Part shown: positions 43,443 through 53,088 of the stretch, in pieces | How positions within the stretch are numbered: the first letter of the stretch is position 1 | Layout of the letters: the number at the start of each line of letters is the position of its first letter | From: Spirochaetota bacterium | GTDB taxonomy: Bacteria; Spirochaetota; GWB1-36-13; JAKPDD01 | Assembly: GCA_029552945.1 (NCBI GenBank) | Contig: JAKPDD010000008.1 | Span: 62,001 to 126,000, forward strand | Direction: 5' to 3' | DNA length: 64,000 nt | Position numbers and translations under genes: made by a program | Notes under the pieces: generated by a model | The model's input: only the letters and a program-made list of their open reading frames with translations | The model's database searches: none | Told to the model about the DNA's origin: nothing

Positions 43443-45797
43443 CTAACTTATTGCTTTTTTAATACTCTCCTTTGTATCTTCACACATCTTTACACCTGTA
43501 AAATCAACCCCTCTTATATCAGCCCCCTCAAAATCTACATTCTTAAGTACAGCGTTTTTAAAAGAGGCATTCATAAGATTAGAAAACTTAAAAGATACAC
43601 CATTAAGATTAGCATTATCAAAAATACTTCCATAAAGATTAACTGCTTCAAGCTTAACATTAAAGAAACTTGATGAAGAAAGATCAGTATTATGAAAAAA
43701 TGAAAATGGAAATTTTGAATCCCTTATTGTTACAGAAGCAAGATCAGAATAACAGAAAGATACAGACTTTGAGTTTATCTCCTCAAATGTTGTTTCGGTA
43801 AAAACTGCCTTGGCAAAGTCACAATTAGAAATATCTGACTTTCTTATATCACACTTCTTAAAAATAGACTCACAACCAATAACCCCATGCAAGTTAGATG
43901 CATTAAAATTTGAAAAAGAGAGATTAGACTTTATTATCTTTGACTGAAAAAGATTTGCCTTGTGAAAACTTGAGTTTGAAAGATTTGATTTTATAATATT
44001 TGAGAACTTCATACTACACATATTAAAAGTTGAGGACTTAAACTCAGATTCAGAAACAACAACTTTTTCCATGTTTGATGCTGTAAAGTCAATATTTGTA
44101 CATTTACAGTTTTTAAAATCAGCTGACTTTAATATTGTCTCTCTTAGATCAGCGGAGGATATTTTAAGATAATTAAACTCCCTTGAAATAAGGTCAATTT
44201 TTTGAAGAGAAATTCTGACAATCGGTATTTCTGAATCTATACCAATATGGTTAGAAACTTTATACATAAGATAAAAAACATCACCTCTATCTTTTGGATA
44301 TTTTTCTCTTGTATACTTTTCTATCAATATATTCATTATCTTGTCATAGCCAAGATAATCCTCTACAAAATCAAGAATAAACTTTGATGAAAGCAGATTT
44401 ATATTATTATAATTCCCTCTTCTTATCTCTTCAACAAGTTTTTTAGCAAGGAAAAAGTAAGTAAAAGATGAGTGAATAAAAGTATAAGTGTTAGGCCCCA
44501 ACTTTTTTATAAAAAAAGATTTTTCAAGGTCTTTGTTCAAAAACTCAGTAGAAAATGGCATTGCTTTATATTCATTATTTATAAAACTCTCTATAAAGTC
44601 AGGTATATCTTTCTTAGAATCAAAATAACCTTTATTTATTATTACTCTAGCCATTTCTTCACAAATTGTTGCTTTACCAAGTGGTGTAAGATAAGAAGTA
44701 TTCCATTGCTTTAAAGCCTCTTTATATATATCTATAGGTTTATTTATAACAGTATCATCTGTTAAAGATATTTTTGTTATTATATCAAAAAATATCGGTA
44801 GTTTTACAAGTTCTGAAAGATTCTTATTATCAAAGATCTTTTGGATATTTTGCCCCTTTATCTTCTTTTTAATATCTGAAAATGTAAGATGAGCTATAGT
44901 AAATATCTTTGGTTTAAATAATGCAATAACCCTGTATATAGCATGGTTTGAATGATAATTATTTGTTATAAAATTATCATCAGCTGTAAATAAAATCGGT
45001 GTATTGGTACTAATAAGACGTTCAAACTCCTTATAGAAAGAATCATCAGAATTTATATTAACAAGATAGTCAAGATTATCAAAAAGAAATATTATTTTTT
45101 TCTCTCTACATAATATATGAAATATTTTCTCAGACTTTATCTTTATATTATTTTTTTTTAACCCATTACTTATAATAAAATCATATAGAGACCCAGACTT
45201 ATAATCCTTAAAGTCAATAAAAATAGGTAAAAAATTATTGTCATCATATTCATTGAATAATATATATTTTAAAAGAGTGGTTTTCCCAGAACCAGTCTCT
45301 CCTTTTACTATAATAGGATAAGACTCACTACTAGTTAAAATCTTTGTAAATACACTTAATTTAACAGTATTATTGTTTTCAGAAATAAGATTAACAGAGA
45401 AAAAATTATCTTCTAAAGACTTTTTCTGTTCAAAAAGTTTTTCTCGATACAAGGTAGTATCAACAAGGTTTGATAGTATCTCATCAACATTTAATGTTGT
45501 TATATTAAGACTATTTGCAACCTCTATTGCTTTTGATGTAAACCCAGGGTAACCAATAAAAACTGGTTTACCATCTATTTTAACTGTATTTATATCAATA
45601 AAAAAGTCTCTTATATTCTCTTCTGTCACATAACCATCTTTAATATATTCTATCCTTAAAATAAAAGGAATTTCTATTTTTGTAACTTTTAAAGATGCTG
45701 AATATGTATTTCTTTTTATTTTTTTAAAATTAAAAAAATCAATTTCTTCGAGTAATTCAATTATATTTTCAACAAAAAGTTTAGAAGCCCATCTCAT
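43443..45797 (-). CDS. NACHT-type STAND ATPase with pentapeptide-repeat C-terminus
   Basis: The 784-residue protein has three parts. Residues 1-115 resemble a restriction-endonuclease-like (Mrr-type) fold (KPVFIGYPGFTSKAIEVAN, LNITTLNVDEIL) but without a clear D-(E/Q)xK active site. Residues ~145-500 are a NACHT-like NTPase: Walker A GETGSGKTT (166-174), Walker B IIFLFDNLD (235-243), TADDN sensor-like motif. From ~545 to 775, roughly 45 pentapeptide repeats (A/S-N/D-L/F-x-x) form a predicted right-handed beta helix. STAND ATPases often act as immune-type switches; the pentapeptide domain would be the sensor or scaffold. It is co-transcribed with the PLD-like gene. Confidence 0.8.
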   Translation of the reverse strand: MRWASKLFVENIIELLEEIDFFNFKKIKRNTYSASLKVTKIEIPFILRIEYIKDGYVTEENIRDFFIDINTVKIDGKPVFIGYPGFTSKAIEVANSLNITTLNVDEILSNLVDTTLYREKLFEQKKSLEDNFFSVNLISENNNTVKLSVFTKILTSSESYPIIVKGETGSGKTTLLKYILFNEYDDNNFLPIFIDFKDYKSGSLYDFIISNGLKKNNIKIKSEKIFHILCREKKIIFLFDNLDYLVNINSDDSFYKEFERLISTNTPILFTADDNFITNNYHSNHAIYRVIALFKPKIFTIAHLTFSDIKKKIKGQNIQKIFDNKNLSELVKLPIFFDIITKISLTDDTVINKPIDIYKEALKQWNTSYLTPLGKATICEEMARVIINKGYFDSKKDIPDFIESFINNEYKAMPFSTEFLNKDLEKSFFIKKLGPNTYTFIHSSFTYFFLAKKLVEEIRRGNYNNINLLSSKFILDFVEDYLGYDKIMNILIEKYTREKYPKDRGDVFYLMYKVSNHIGIDSEIPIVRISLQKIDLISREFNYLKISSADLRETILKSADFKNCKCTNIDFTASNMEKVVVSESEFKSSTFNMCSMKFSNIIKSNLSNSSFHKANLFQSKIIKSNLSFSNFNASNLHGVIGCESIFKKCDIRKSDISNCDFAKAVFTETTFEEINSKSVSFCYSDLASVTIRDSKFPFSFFHNTDLSSSSFFNVKLEAVNLYGSIFDNANLNGVSFKFSNLMNASFKNAVLKNVDFEGADIRGVDFTGVKMCEDTKESIKKAIS

Positions 45798-45946
45798 TTT
45801 TACCCCACATAAAATTTTGTAACCTTATAAAATAATAATCGAAATTTATTATTAAACTAATTAAAATTTTATTTTTAAATTTTCTAAAAATAAAAGAAAA
45901 TTTATAAATTGTTAATTTATTTATAAAAAAATTAAAAGGTAAAAAA

Positions 45947-47539
45947 ATGAAATTAAGAAAAATAATAATATTAGTTACATTAATAAATGTATTAATTCTT
46001 AACAGGTTTTTTGGTGAAAACATTGACGATAAACTACTTGAAGAGTATAAAAATATTTTGATGTTTGGAATAGCAGATAAAAGAGCTGAAGTATTAAGAA
46101 AAATAGGTGATTATAAAGGTGATAACAAAAAATTTTATTCACTTATAGAATATGTTATAGAAAATGATACAAATACAATTGTATTAAGAGAGGCTTTAAA
46201 CCTTGTTGAAAAGTTTAAAATAAGTGAAGTTGGAGATAAGGTTGCAAAGATACTTGAAGAGACAAAAGAGAATCAGATAAAAGTTGCATCTCTTAGAGCA
46301 TTAGGATCTATAAATTATAATAAAGTATCAAATAAAGTATTAGAACTACTGGATGAAAAAGACCCAAATATAAAAAGAGCAGTATTATTCTTTATAGGTG
46401 AAACTAAAGATAAAAAAGGACTTGACTCAATATATAAAATCCTTGAAAATATGGATGAAAAAGAGGACGTATTACAGGAGGCTATAGCAACTCTGGGAAA
46501 AATAGGAGATAAAAACTCAATTGAAAAACTAAAAGATATACTTGAAAATCCAGGGTATTCAAAATATGTAAGGATGTATGCTCCAATAAGCTTGGCTCAA
46601 ATAGGTGGAAAAGAGGTTGTTGATATAATTAAAAAAGCAACTGAAGACAGTGAATATGTCATAAGAATAAGAGCAATATATAGCCTTTCACTACTTGAAG
46701 GAGTTGACATAAACATATTCTCAAAACAGATTGAAAATGCACTGAAAGACTCTGATGTTAATGTAAGACTTACAGCCCTTGATGTTGTAAAAAATCTGAA
46801 TGCTATCTCTTTTGTACCGTTCTTAAAATATCTTATATCAAACGACCCTGAGCTTAAAGTAAGAGACAAAGCCCTTAAAGTATATGCTAAAATAGAAAAA
46901 GAGAAAGATGTTATAGAAACAATCCAGGAAATGGTTGACAAAAAAGACTTTTACTCAAAAATACTTGCACTTGATACAATGAAAGAAGTTGGAGTTGAAA
47001 AGTTTATTAGTTTCTTAAAAAAAACATTTATAGAAAAGACAACATATGATATAAGGGATAAAATATTAAGGGTAGCTGCTGAAAAAATAGAAAATGAAAG
47101 TGTTTTTGAATTTATACAAGAGATAGCACTTAATAAAAACATACCTGGATATTATGATGCTATAAATAAAATAAGATATAATGCTATGCTTACACTTACA
47201 AAAGCAGGATGGCAAAAATCTTTTCCCACTTTATCAAGAATAGCAGAAGATAATAATGACCCTATAAACACATTTGCAATAAAGCTAATAATAAACCTCA
47301 ATAGAGATGCAGCAAAAAATTACTTTATTGAAAAATTAAACAACATAAGTTTATACAACTATAAAATAAGATATGAGATAATAAAAGCAATAGGAGACTT
47401 AAAACCTGAAGGAATAGAAGATAAACTTAAAGCTATTTACATTACAGAAAAAGATGCAGGTATGAAAATAGTAATAGGTAAAGTATTAAGTCTATACGGT
47501 ATTGATCCAAAAACCCTGGATGAAAAGCAGATAAAATAA
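45947..47539 (+). CDS. exported HEAT-repeat protein
   Basis: A signal peptide (residues ~1-23) precedes about 500 residues of HEAT/PBS-lyase-like repeats of ~35 residues (examples: LREALNLVEKFKISEVGDKV, LQEAIATLGKIGDKNSIEKL). It probably forms an alpha-solenoid binding surface in the periplasm. There is no enzyme motif. It diverges from the NACHT gene; the gap 45798-45946 carries both promoters. It converges on a FecR/barrel gene; the gap 47540-47695 has only a weak A/T hairpin. AAAGG lies 7 bases before the ATG. The partner is unknown. Confidence 0.75.
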   Translation: MKLRKIIILVTLINVLILNRFFGENIDDKLLEEYKNILMFGIADKRAEVLRKIGDYKGDNKKFYSLIEYVIENDTNTIVLREALNLVEKFKISEVGDKVAKILEETKENQIKVASLRALGSINYNKVSNKVLELLDEKDPNIKRAVLFFIGETKDKKGLDSIYKILENMDEKEDVLQEAIATLGKIGDKNSIEKLKDILENPGYSKYVRMYAPISLAQIGGKEVVDIIKKATEDSEYVIRIRAIYSLSLLEGVDINIFSKQIENALKDSDVNVRLTALDVVKNLNAISFVPFLKYLISNDPELKVRDKALKVYAKIEKEKDVIETIQEMVDKKDFYSKILALDTMKEVGVEKFISFLKKTFIEKTTYDIRDKILRVAAEKIENESVFEFIQEIALNKNIPGYYDAINKIRYNAMLTLTKAGWQKSFPTLSRIAEDNNDPINTFAIKLIINLNRDAAKNYFIEKLNNISLYNYKIRYEIIKAIGDLKPEGIEDKLKAIYITEKDAGMKIVIGKVLSLYGIDPKTLDEKQIK

Positions 47540-47695
47540 AAATATTTTTTCATATATTAAGTACTTTTTAAATTTTTCTATAAAATTTTTATAAAAAAGT
47601 TAAATAAAATGTCTTAGATCTTGTATTTTAATTAAAAATAAATTTTAACTATAATAATCATAGATTAATATCTGAAAAATAATAAATTAAAAGTA

Positions 47696-49714
47696 TTAAA
47701 ATCTTACATAAGTAATGAGCATAACTCTATTTTCTTTTTCTCCTTTAGTGTTATACATCCAGAATTTTTTAAAGGATATATACGCGTTTGGAGCAATCAT
47801 ATATGTTAAACTGAATAGTAAAATAGAATCTTTATCATAAGTCTCTATACTAAAACCCTGTAACAATTTTTGATAATATAAATCAATAAAGAACCCATAA
47901 ACATCTGTAGTTTTAACATTAACAAAAGAAAAACTCATATCATTTTTTTTCAAATATAAACTTGTGCCACCTTCAAAACTAAATAAAGAAGGTATTTCGA
48001 AACCTATGTTTGCCTTAAAAGAATGATCGTCTGATTTAGAAGGAGTAACCATGTATAAAATATTTGATGCTCTCTTAACATAACACATCTTATCAAAATA
48101 TGAGTCCAAAAATCCACTATGAAGATAACTATAATAGAATCTATAATTCACATAATTTACAATTTTACCTGTAAAACCTAATCCAGCACCATAATTGTCA
48201 AAGAGATGGAAATGGGCAAAATCTGTTCCATCAGCCCATGAAGCTGGTCTTGTCTCCCAATGTCTATAATAGAGCCCCTGTTTACCTATATCAAAAACAA
48301 TACTACTATTAAAAATATTTCCACCTAACAATGGTATAAGTGAGTTTATACCAACATAAAAATATGCAGGGTTGTTAAAATCACTCAATGGATTCTTGTC
48401 AATATCAATCTCAAGTCCAATCCTGAACTTCCCCATAAATGGAACACCATAAAAAGGCCTTAAAAACATATTAATAAAAATAATTTCTGGGTCTGTTACA
48501 TTATTTACAAAACCCTCAACACCAAAATTACCATTATCTATAGCTACCTCAGCTCCAATTTTCCTATCAAAAACAGAACCACTGTTGTCAAAATAATTTA
48601 CCATAAAACCATTAGCAATAACTATATTATTTAGTTCACCTAATCTTATAAATAATAGGTCAGACCTATCATTATATTGAAAATATGATATTTTAAGAAA
48701 AATGTCATTTATTATATCGCTTCCATTAGAAAAATTAAACTCATCATAATTTCCCCATTTTGAGATATTATAAATAGGTACCCTACCATCAATTATTAAT
48801 GGTAAAAATAATTCAAGTTTTATGTTATCTCTTATTTTAAAATATGGCTTAAAGAACAAAGTTTTATAAAAATAGTTGTCTTTTGAAACAGAACCAAGCC
48901 CAATACTTAAACTAAAAACCTTATCTTTTTTCTTATCAAAAATATCTGATACTCTTTTTATACCCTCATCTTCTCTCTGTTTATTTTCTTCTAATTTCTC
49001 TATATTTATTTTATCTTCTTTCTCTTTTTTTTCTTCTGCCTGGACTAAATTCGTAGTTTTATCAGGAATATTATTAAGAGATGTTACATCAGGATATTCA
49101 CTTTTTACATTGGTAATAGCTGTAGAATCAGGGCCTATATAACTTAACTTTGGATCAAGTTTATCTATTTTAAACTCTAATTCCTCAATTGTGGCATTTG
49201 AAACCCTTGCTTCCTTAAAAGAGTATGATGTATCCCACTCAAACTTCTGTCCTTTTGTTAAAGAAAAATAACCAGTAGCTTGAGTATCAGATACCTCAAC
49301 TATACCATCATATAATACAACCTTATTAAGAGCCCCGGCTGCACTTACCCTAAATATTGTGCCTCTAACACCAACAACAAGAGCCAAAGTCTTAACAGTA
49401 TGATTTCTATCAACAATAAACTCACTCTCTCCAGCATGTAAAAATGATGTATTTGAATCAATAAAGGATAAAGTAGATTCAGGATAGACAAAAAACTTTC
49501 TATTATCAGATGATATAATCTTTAAATATGAATTTTTACCTGTTCTTACTGTTTTTATATCCTCAATAATCTCATTAACTTTAATTTTAGAATATTTACT
49601 ATCTTTTACAGTATTATACTCAGCGTTACCTATAACATAGGTAACCTGAAACCTAATTGCAAAAATATTAACAGAAAACAAAATAAAAATTTGTATAATA
49701 AAGAAAACTCTCAT
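47696..49714 (-). CDS. FecR domain fused to outer-membrane beta barrel
   Basis: The 672-residue protein has a signal peptide (1-19), a FecR domain (~35-160, with VKTLALVVGVRGTIFRV and the strand VVLYDGIVEV), a charged Lys/Glu linker (~225-265) and a C-terminal ~400-residue barrel ending in the aromatic strand VMLITYVRF. The barrel part is homologous to the gene just upstream: both contain RLGELNNIVIANGF- / RVASLDNVEFGYGI-like and MFLRPF / GFLRPF segments in the same order. The protein would sit in the outer membrane with the FecR part in the periplasm. It follows the paralogue by 11 bases. Confidence 0.7.
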   Translation of the reverse strand: MRVFFIIQIFILFSVNIFAIRFQVTYVIGNAEYNTVKDSKYSKIKVNEIIEDIKTVRTGKNSYLKIISSDNRKFFVYPESTLSFIDSNTSFLHAGESEFIVDRNHTVKTLALVVGVRGTIFRVSAAGALNKVVLYDGIVEVSDTQATGYFSLTKGQKFEWDTSYSFKEARVSNATIEELEFKIDKLDPKLSYIGPDSTAITNVKSEYPDVTSLNNIPDKTTNLVQAEEKKEKEDKINIEKLEENKQREDEGIKRVSDIFDKKKDKVFSLSIGLGSVSKDNYFYKTLFFKPYFKIRDNIKLELFLPLIIDGRVPIYNISKWGNYDEFNFSNGSDIINDIFLKISYFQYNDRSDLLFIRLGELNNIVIANGFMVNYFDNSGSVFDRKIGAEVAIDNGNFGVEGFVNNVTDPEIIFINMFLRPFYGVPFMGKFRIGLEIDIDKNPLSDFNNPAYFYVGINSLIPLLGGNIFNSSIVFDIGKQGLYYRHWETRPASWADGTDFAHFHLFDNYGAGLGFTGKIVNYVNYRFYYSYLHSGFLDSYFDKMCYVKRASNILYMVTPSKSDDHSFKANIGFEIPSLFSFEGGTSLYLKKNDMSFSFVNVKTTDVYGFFIDLYYQKLLQGFSIETYDKDSILLFSLTYMIAPNAYISFKKFWMYNTKGEKENRVMLITYVRF

Positions 49715-49725
49715 AATAACACTCT

Positions 49726-50973
49726 TTAAAAAACTATATTTGTTTGTATCTCAGTTAAACTACTATTTGTAACAAAACCATCAATCTCTTTAAAACTCTT
49801 AACATACCTTATTGAAATGTATGCATTTCTTGTGATTTGATATCCAATCTCAAAAAAGTTTAATATATTATCTTTACCTGTCGTAATATCAAAAGTTTCA
49901 GTTAAACCTTTGACATCTCTCTTTGCATAAAAAATTCTAATAAAAAAACCTTTCAGTAGTTCAGGTTCAAGAGTACCATAAAAAGTAAATATAATACCAT
50001 CCCCCTTTGTATAATAGGTTTGAGTGCCAATTTTTAGATCTTTAAATTCAAGCCAACCATCAAGAGAAAAGTTCCATCCATCAGGTGATGATATGGTAGT
50101 ATCATAAATCGATGATCTTATATTCCTTACCTCATAAAAACTTGAAAAATAACCTGGTATAAATCCACTCCAACTATATATAACAGACCCCTTAAAATTG
50201 ATAATATCAATAAACTTTAATGTAACACCAAAACTTAAACCACTGCCACCTGTGTGTAATTTTGCGTACTCAACAAAGTTTGAACCTGTAAAAACTCCTT
50301 TTTCCTCAAAAAAAGGAACAAAAACATCAAATCCATAAAACTTTACAGTCTTTGAAGCCGGGTCATCTTTATAAATGTAATAAGTATCAGATGAACTATC
50401 TTTATCAAGATTATCATAATCAAATATAAAAAAACCACCTATCTGAAAATTTTTTACATACTCTGGAACACCCTCTTTTATAAAATTAAAAGGTCTTAAA
50501 AATCCCCTCAAACCAATAAGATCAAGATCATATACATCATCAATAAATGAGTTAATTCCAGCATAATTATAGTCAACTTTTAAAATAAAACCAGGTTTTA
50601 TCCTGTTTGGATAATAGACATCATTCCTAAAATTATTTACAAGTATTCCGTATCCAAACTCAACATTATCTAATGATGCTACTCTTAAAACTACTTTATC
50701 ACCCTTCTGTCCATATCCCAAATATAATTTTTCAATAATTGCTCTTGTATTATCCCAATCATCCTGTTTAAGTGTAGAATCACTTTTAAAAGAAAACTCA
50801 TTATTTAAACCAACAAAAAAGTCATTATATTTAAAAAACGGCTTAAAAACTATTGTTATATAACCATTATCATCTAATGTTTTGTTTGATGCTCCTACCT
50901 TAAGATCAAACTTAGATTCTGAATATAAAATAACATTAAAAAATACAAAGACAATTATTAAAGTTCTCTTCAT
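49726..50973 (-). CDS. outer-membrane beta-barrel protein, paralogue of the FecR-barrel
   Basis: A 415-residue exported protein with a signal peptide, an alternating-strand body and the terminal aromatic strand SLTEIQTNIVF. The barrel aligns with the C-terminal part of the downstream FecR fusion (FGYGILVNNFRND, LIGLRGFLRPF, LSFGVTLKFIDIINF). The open frame allows a start at 51006, but I prefer 50973 because GTGGAG lies 7 bases before it and the signal peptide then begins MKRTLIIVF. It lies between the TPR gene and the FecR fusion on the same strand. Function unknown. Confidence 0.65.
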   Translation of the reverse strand: MKRTLIIVFVFFNVILYSESKFDLKVGASNKTLDDNGYITIVFKPFFKYNDFFVGLNNEFSFKSDSTLKQDDWDNTRAIIEKLYLGYGQKGDKVVLRVASLDNVEFGYGILVNNFRNDVYYPNRIKPGFILKVDYNYAGINSFIDDVYDLDLIGLRGFLRPFNFIKEGVPEYVKNFQIGGFFIFDYDNLDKDSSSDTYYIYKDDPASKTVKFYGFDVFVPFFEEKGVFTGSNFVEYAKLHTGGSGLSFGVTLKFIDIINFKGSVIYSWSGFIPGYFSSFYEVRNIRSSIYDTTISSPDGWNFSLDGWLEFKDLKIGTQTYYTKGDGIIFTFYGTLEPELLKGFFIRIFYAKRDVKGLTETFDITTGKDNILNFFEIGYQITRNAYISIRYVKSFKEIDGFVTNSSLTEIQTNIVF

Positions 50974-51073
50974 TAAAAACTCCACACATATTAAAAATTT
51001 TAACACAAAATTTTAATTTTAATACAAAATTTTAATTAGTACAAAAAAAATACTTTCTATTTTTAAACTAAAT

Positions 51074-53071
51074 TTAATTAACTTTTTCTATCTTTTTTAT
51101 TTTATCAAGTATTCTATTTTTTATACTATCATTTTTAGCAATGTTTAAAGCTTTTTCAAGCACCTCTTTGGCTTCATTAAACATCTTTTTTGCTATATAA
51201 ACATTTGCCTTCCCCTCATAAGCCTCAATAAAACCTGGGTCCTCACTTATAACAGAATCATACATATTTAAAGCCCTGTCATAATCTTCACTTGCAAGAA
51301 GTGATCCTGCAAAATTATATTTAGTTATTTTCTCCGGATATATACTGTAAGCCTTTTCATAAGCCTCCACAGACTTTTTAAAATCTTTCTTTAAAAAATA
51401 GACCTCACCAAGTTTTGACCATACCTCATAATCTTTTGAATTAACTGAAGTGGCCTCAATAAGTATTTTTTCAGCTTCATCATACTTATTTTGTTTTATA
51501 CTTGAAAATGCAAGCCCTTTGTATATATCAACATCGTTAGGATTAAGTTTAAGACCATCTTTGAAAGAGTTCTCAGCTTCAACATATCTTCCAAGCCCAA
51601 TATAAGCAAGTCCAAGCTGTACATACAATTTACTCTCTTTATTAATATCCATAGCAGTATTTAAAAACTTTACTGCTTTATCATTATCACCAAGTTTTAC
51701 GTAAACTCTACCTATATTATAAAGTAGGTCATAATCTTTTGAATCAATATCAAATGCTTTAAGATAATATTTTATAGCAGTATTATAGTCTTCAACAGCA
51801 TCATAACTCTTTCCTAAAAGAAAATTAACAAAAAAGTCATTTGAGTTTATGTTATATGCTTCTTTAAGATATGATATAGCATCTTTATACCCTTTCCTGT
51901 CATATAAAACCTGAGCAAGTGAAATATAAGTCTTAAGATTTTTAGAATCAACTTTTAAAGACATTTTAAAAAAGTCAGAAGCTTTAGATAGGTCTTTTAA
52001 TCTCTCATATGCTTTTCCCATGTTATAATATAATTTTGCCTTTATACTCTTTTCAAGGTAAACAAGGTCAGGTGATTCATAAGCTTTTTTAAAGTACTCA
52101 AGAGCCCTATCATTATTCTTCTTTATAAGTTCAAGTACACCCAATCTATAGTATGCAAGTGCAAGGTTCGAAGAATCAGTTGCCTTTAAAAAATACTTTT
52201 CAGCATCACTATCATTTTTTTCCTTATACTTAATTTCACCCATACCAAGATTAGCAAGCGGGTCATCACTATTACGAGATAATAATCTGTTTATAATATC
52301 CTTTGCCTTTTCATTCTCATCAAGTCTCAAGTATGCAATAGACTTAAGCCCATTAGCAGCAGAATCATCAGGTTTAATAAGTAATGCCTCATTTAAAGCG
52401 TCAATAGCTTCAATATACTTCTCATCTCCTATTTTCTGGTATGCTTCCTTTATTTTGTTCTGATATTTTGTCTCTTCCTCTTTCATCTTTTGAGCAAGTT
52501 TTTTCTCATTTTCTTTACTTGCCTCCTCTCTCTGTTTTTCAAGTTCCTTTTTTCTTTCCTCCTCTAACTTTTTAAGCTCCTCCTCTTTTCTCTTTAACTC
52601 CTCTAACCTTTTGGCCTCTTTCTCACCAATTTCCTTTTTTATTATATCATCTTCTCTTTTAGGTTCAAACTTAGACGATACAGCTTTCTCAATTTTATTA
52701 CTATCAGGTTCGATTTTACGAGAACTTTCAGTTGACTTTATATCTTTATCAACCTTTTTGCTTATCTCCTCTATTTTATTACTAAAGATATCTTTTTTAT
52801 TAGGGTCTTTTTTAATTTGAACAATTATCTCTCTTAACGAGTCTATTATCTGTTTCTGGTCATCAGTCACACCATCACTTATTGCTGCCTGGTCAAGTTT
52901 ATCAAGTGCTCTATCATAATCACCTAATTTCATATAATAGAGTGATTCTTTTATAAGAAGGTTTGCCTTATTTGTTTTTGAAGTATTCAATATAATACCA
53001 ATAGTTCCCAATGAAAAAAAGAGTATTCCTATTGCTATCCATCTACTTTTGGAACTTTTTTTTTCAATCAT
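51074..53071 (-). CDS. membrane-anchored TPR-repeat protein
   Basis: The 665-residue protein has one N-terminal membrane helix (~11-29), then a short TPR-like part. A highly charged coiled coil (~150-200, rich in KELEKQREEASKENEKK) follows, and then ~13 tetratricopeptide repeats (~210-655, such as ALAYYRLGVLELIKKNNDRALEYFKKA). TPR arrays mediate protein-protein contacts; the large soluble part is probably periplasmic or cytoplasmic depending on topology. It starts 17 bases after fliD and has a good AAAGGAG site, so it is co-transcribed with the flagellar cap gene. The partner is unknown. Confidence 0.8.
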   Translation of the reverse strand: MIEKKSSKSRWIAIGILFFSLGTIGIILNTSKTNKANLLIKESLYYMKLGDYDRALDKLDQAAISDGVTDDQKQIIDSLREIIVQIKKDPNKKDIFSNKIEEISKKVDKDIKSTESSRKIEPDSNKIEKAVSSKFEPKREDDIIKKEIGEKEAKRLEELKRKEEELKKLEEERKKELEKQREEASKENEKKLAQKMKEEETKYQNKIKEAYQKIGDEKYIEAIDALNEALLIKPDDSAANGLKSIAYLRLDENEKAKDIINRLLSRNSDDPLANLGMGEIKYKEKNDSDAEKYFLKATDSSNLALAYYRLGVLELIKKNNDRALEYFKKAYESPDLVYLEKSIKAKLYYNMGKAYERLKDLSKASDFFKMSLKVDSKNLKTYISLAQVLYDRKGYKDAISYLKEAYNINSNDFFVNFLLGKSYDAVEDYNTAIKYYLKAFDIDSKDYDLLYNIGRVYVKLGDNDKAVKFLNTAMDINKESKLYVQLGLAYIGLGRYVEAENSFKDGLKLNPNDVDIYKGLAFSSIKQNKYDEAEKILIEATSVNSKDYEVWSKLGEVYFLKKDFKKSVEAYEKAYSIYPEKITKYNFAGSLLASEDYDRALNMYDSVISEDPGFIEAYEGKANVYIAKKMFNEAKEVLEKALNIAKNDSIKNRILDKIKKIEKVN

Positions 53072-53088
53072 TTTAAACTCCTTTACTT

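Noticed and set aside
43443-43800. Pentapeptide domain as a gyrase-protecting (Qnr/MfpA) protein
   Set aside because: It is the C-terminal part of a NACHT protein and not a free protein; gyrase-specific loops are not visible.
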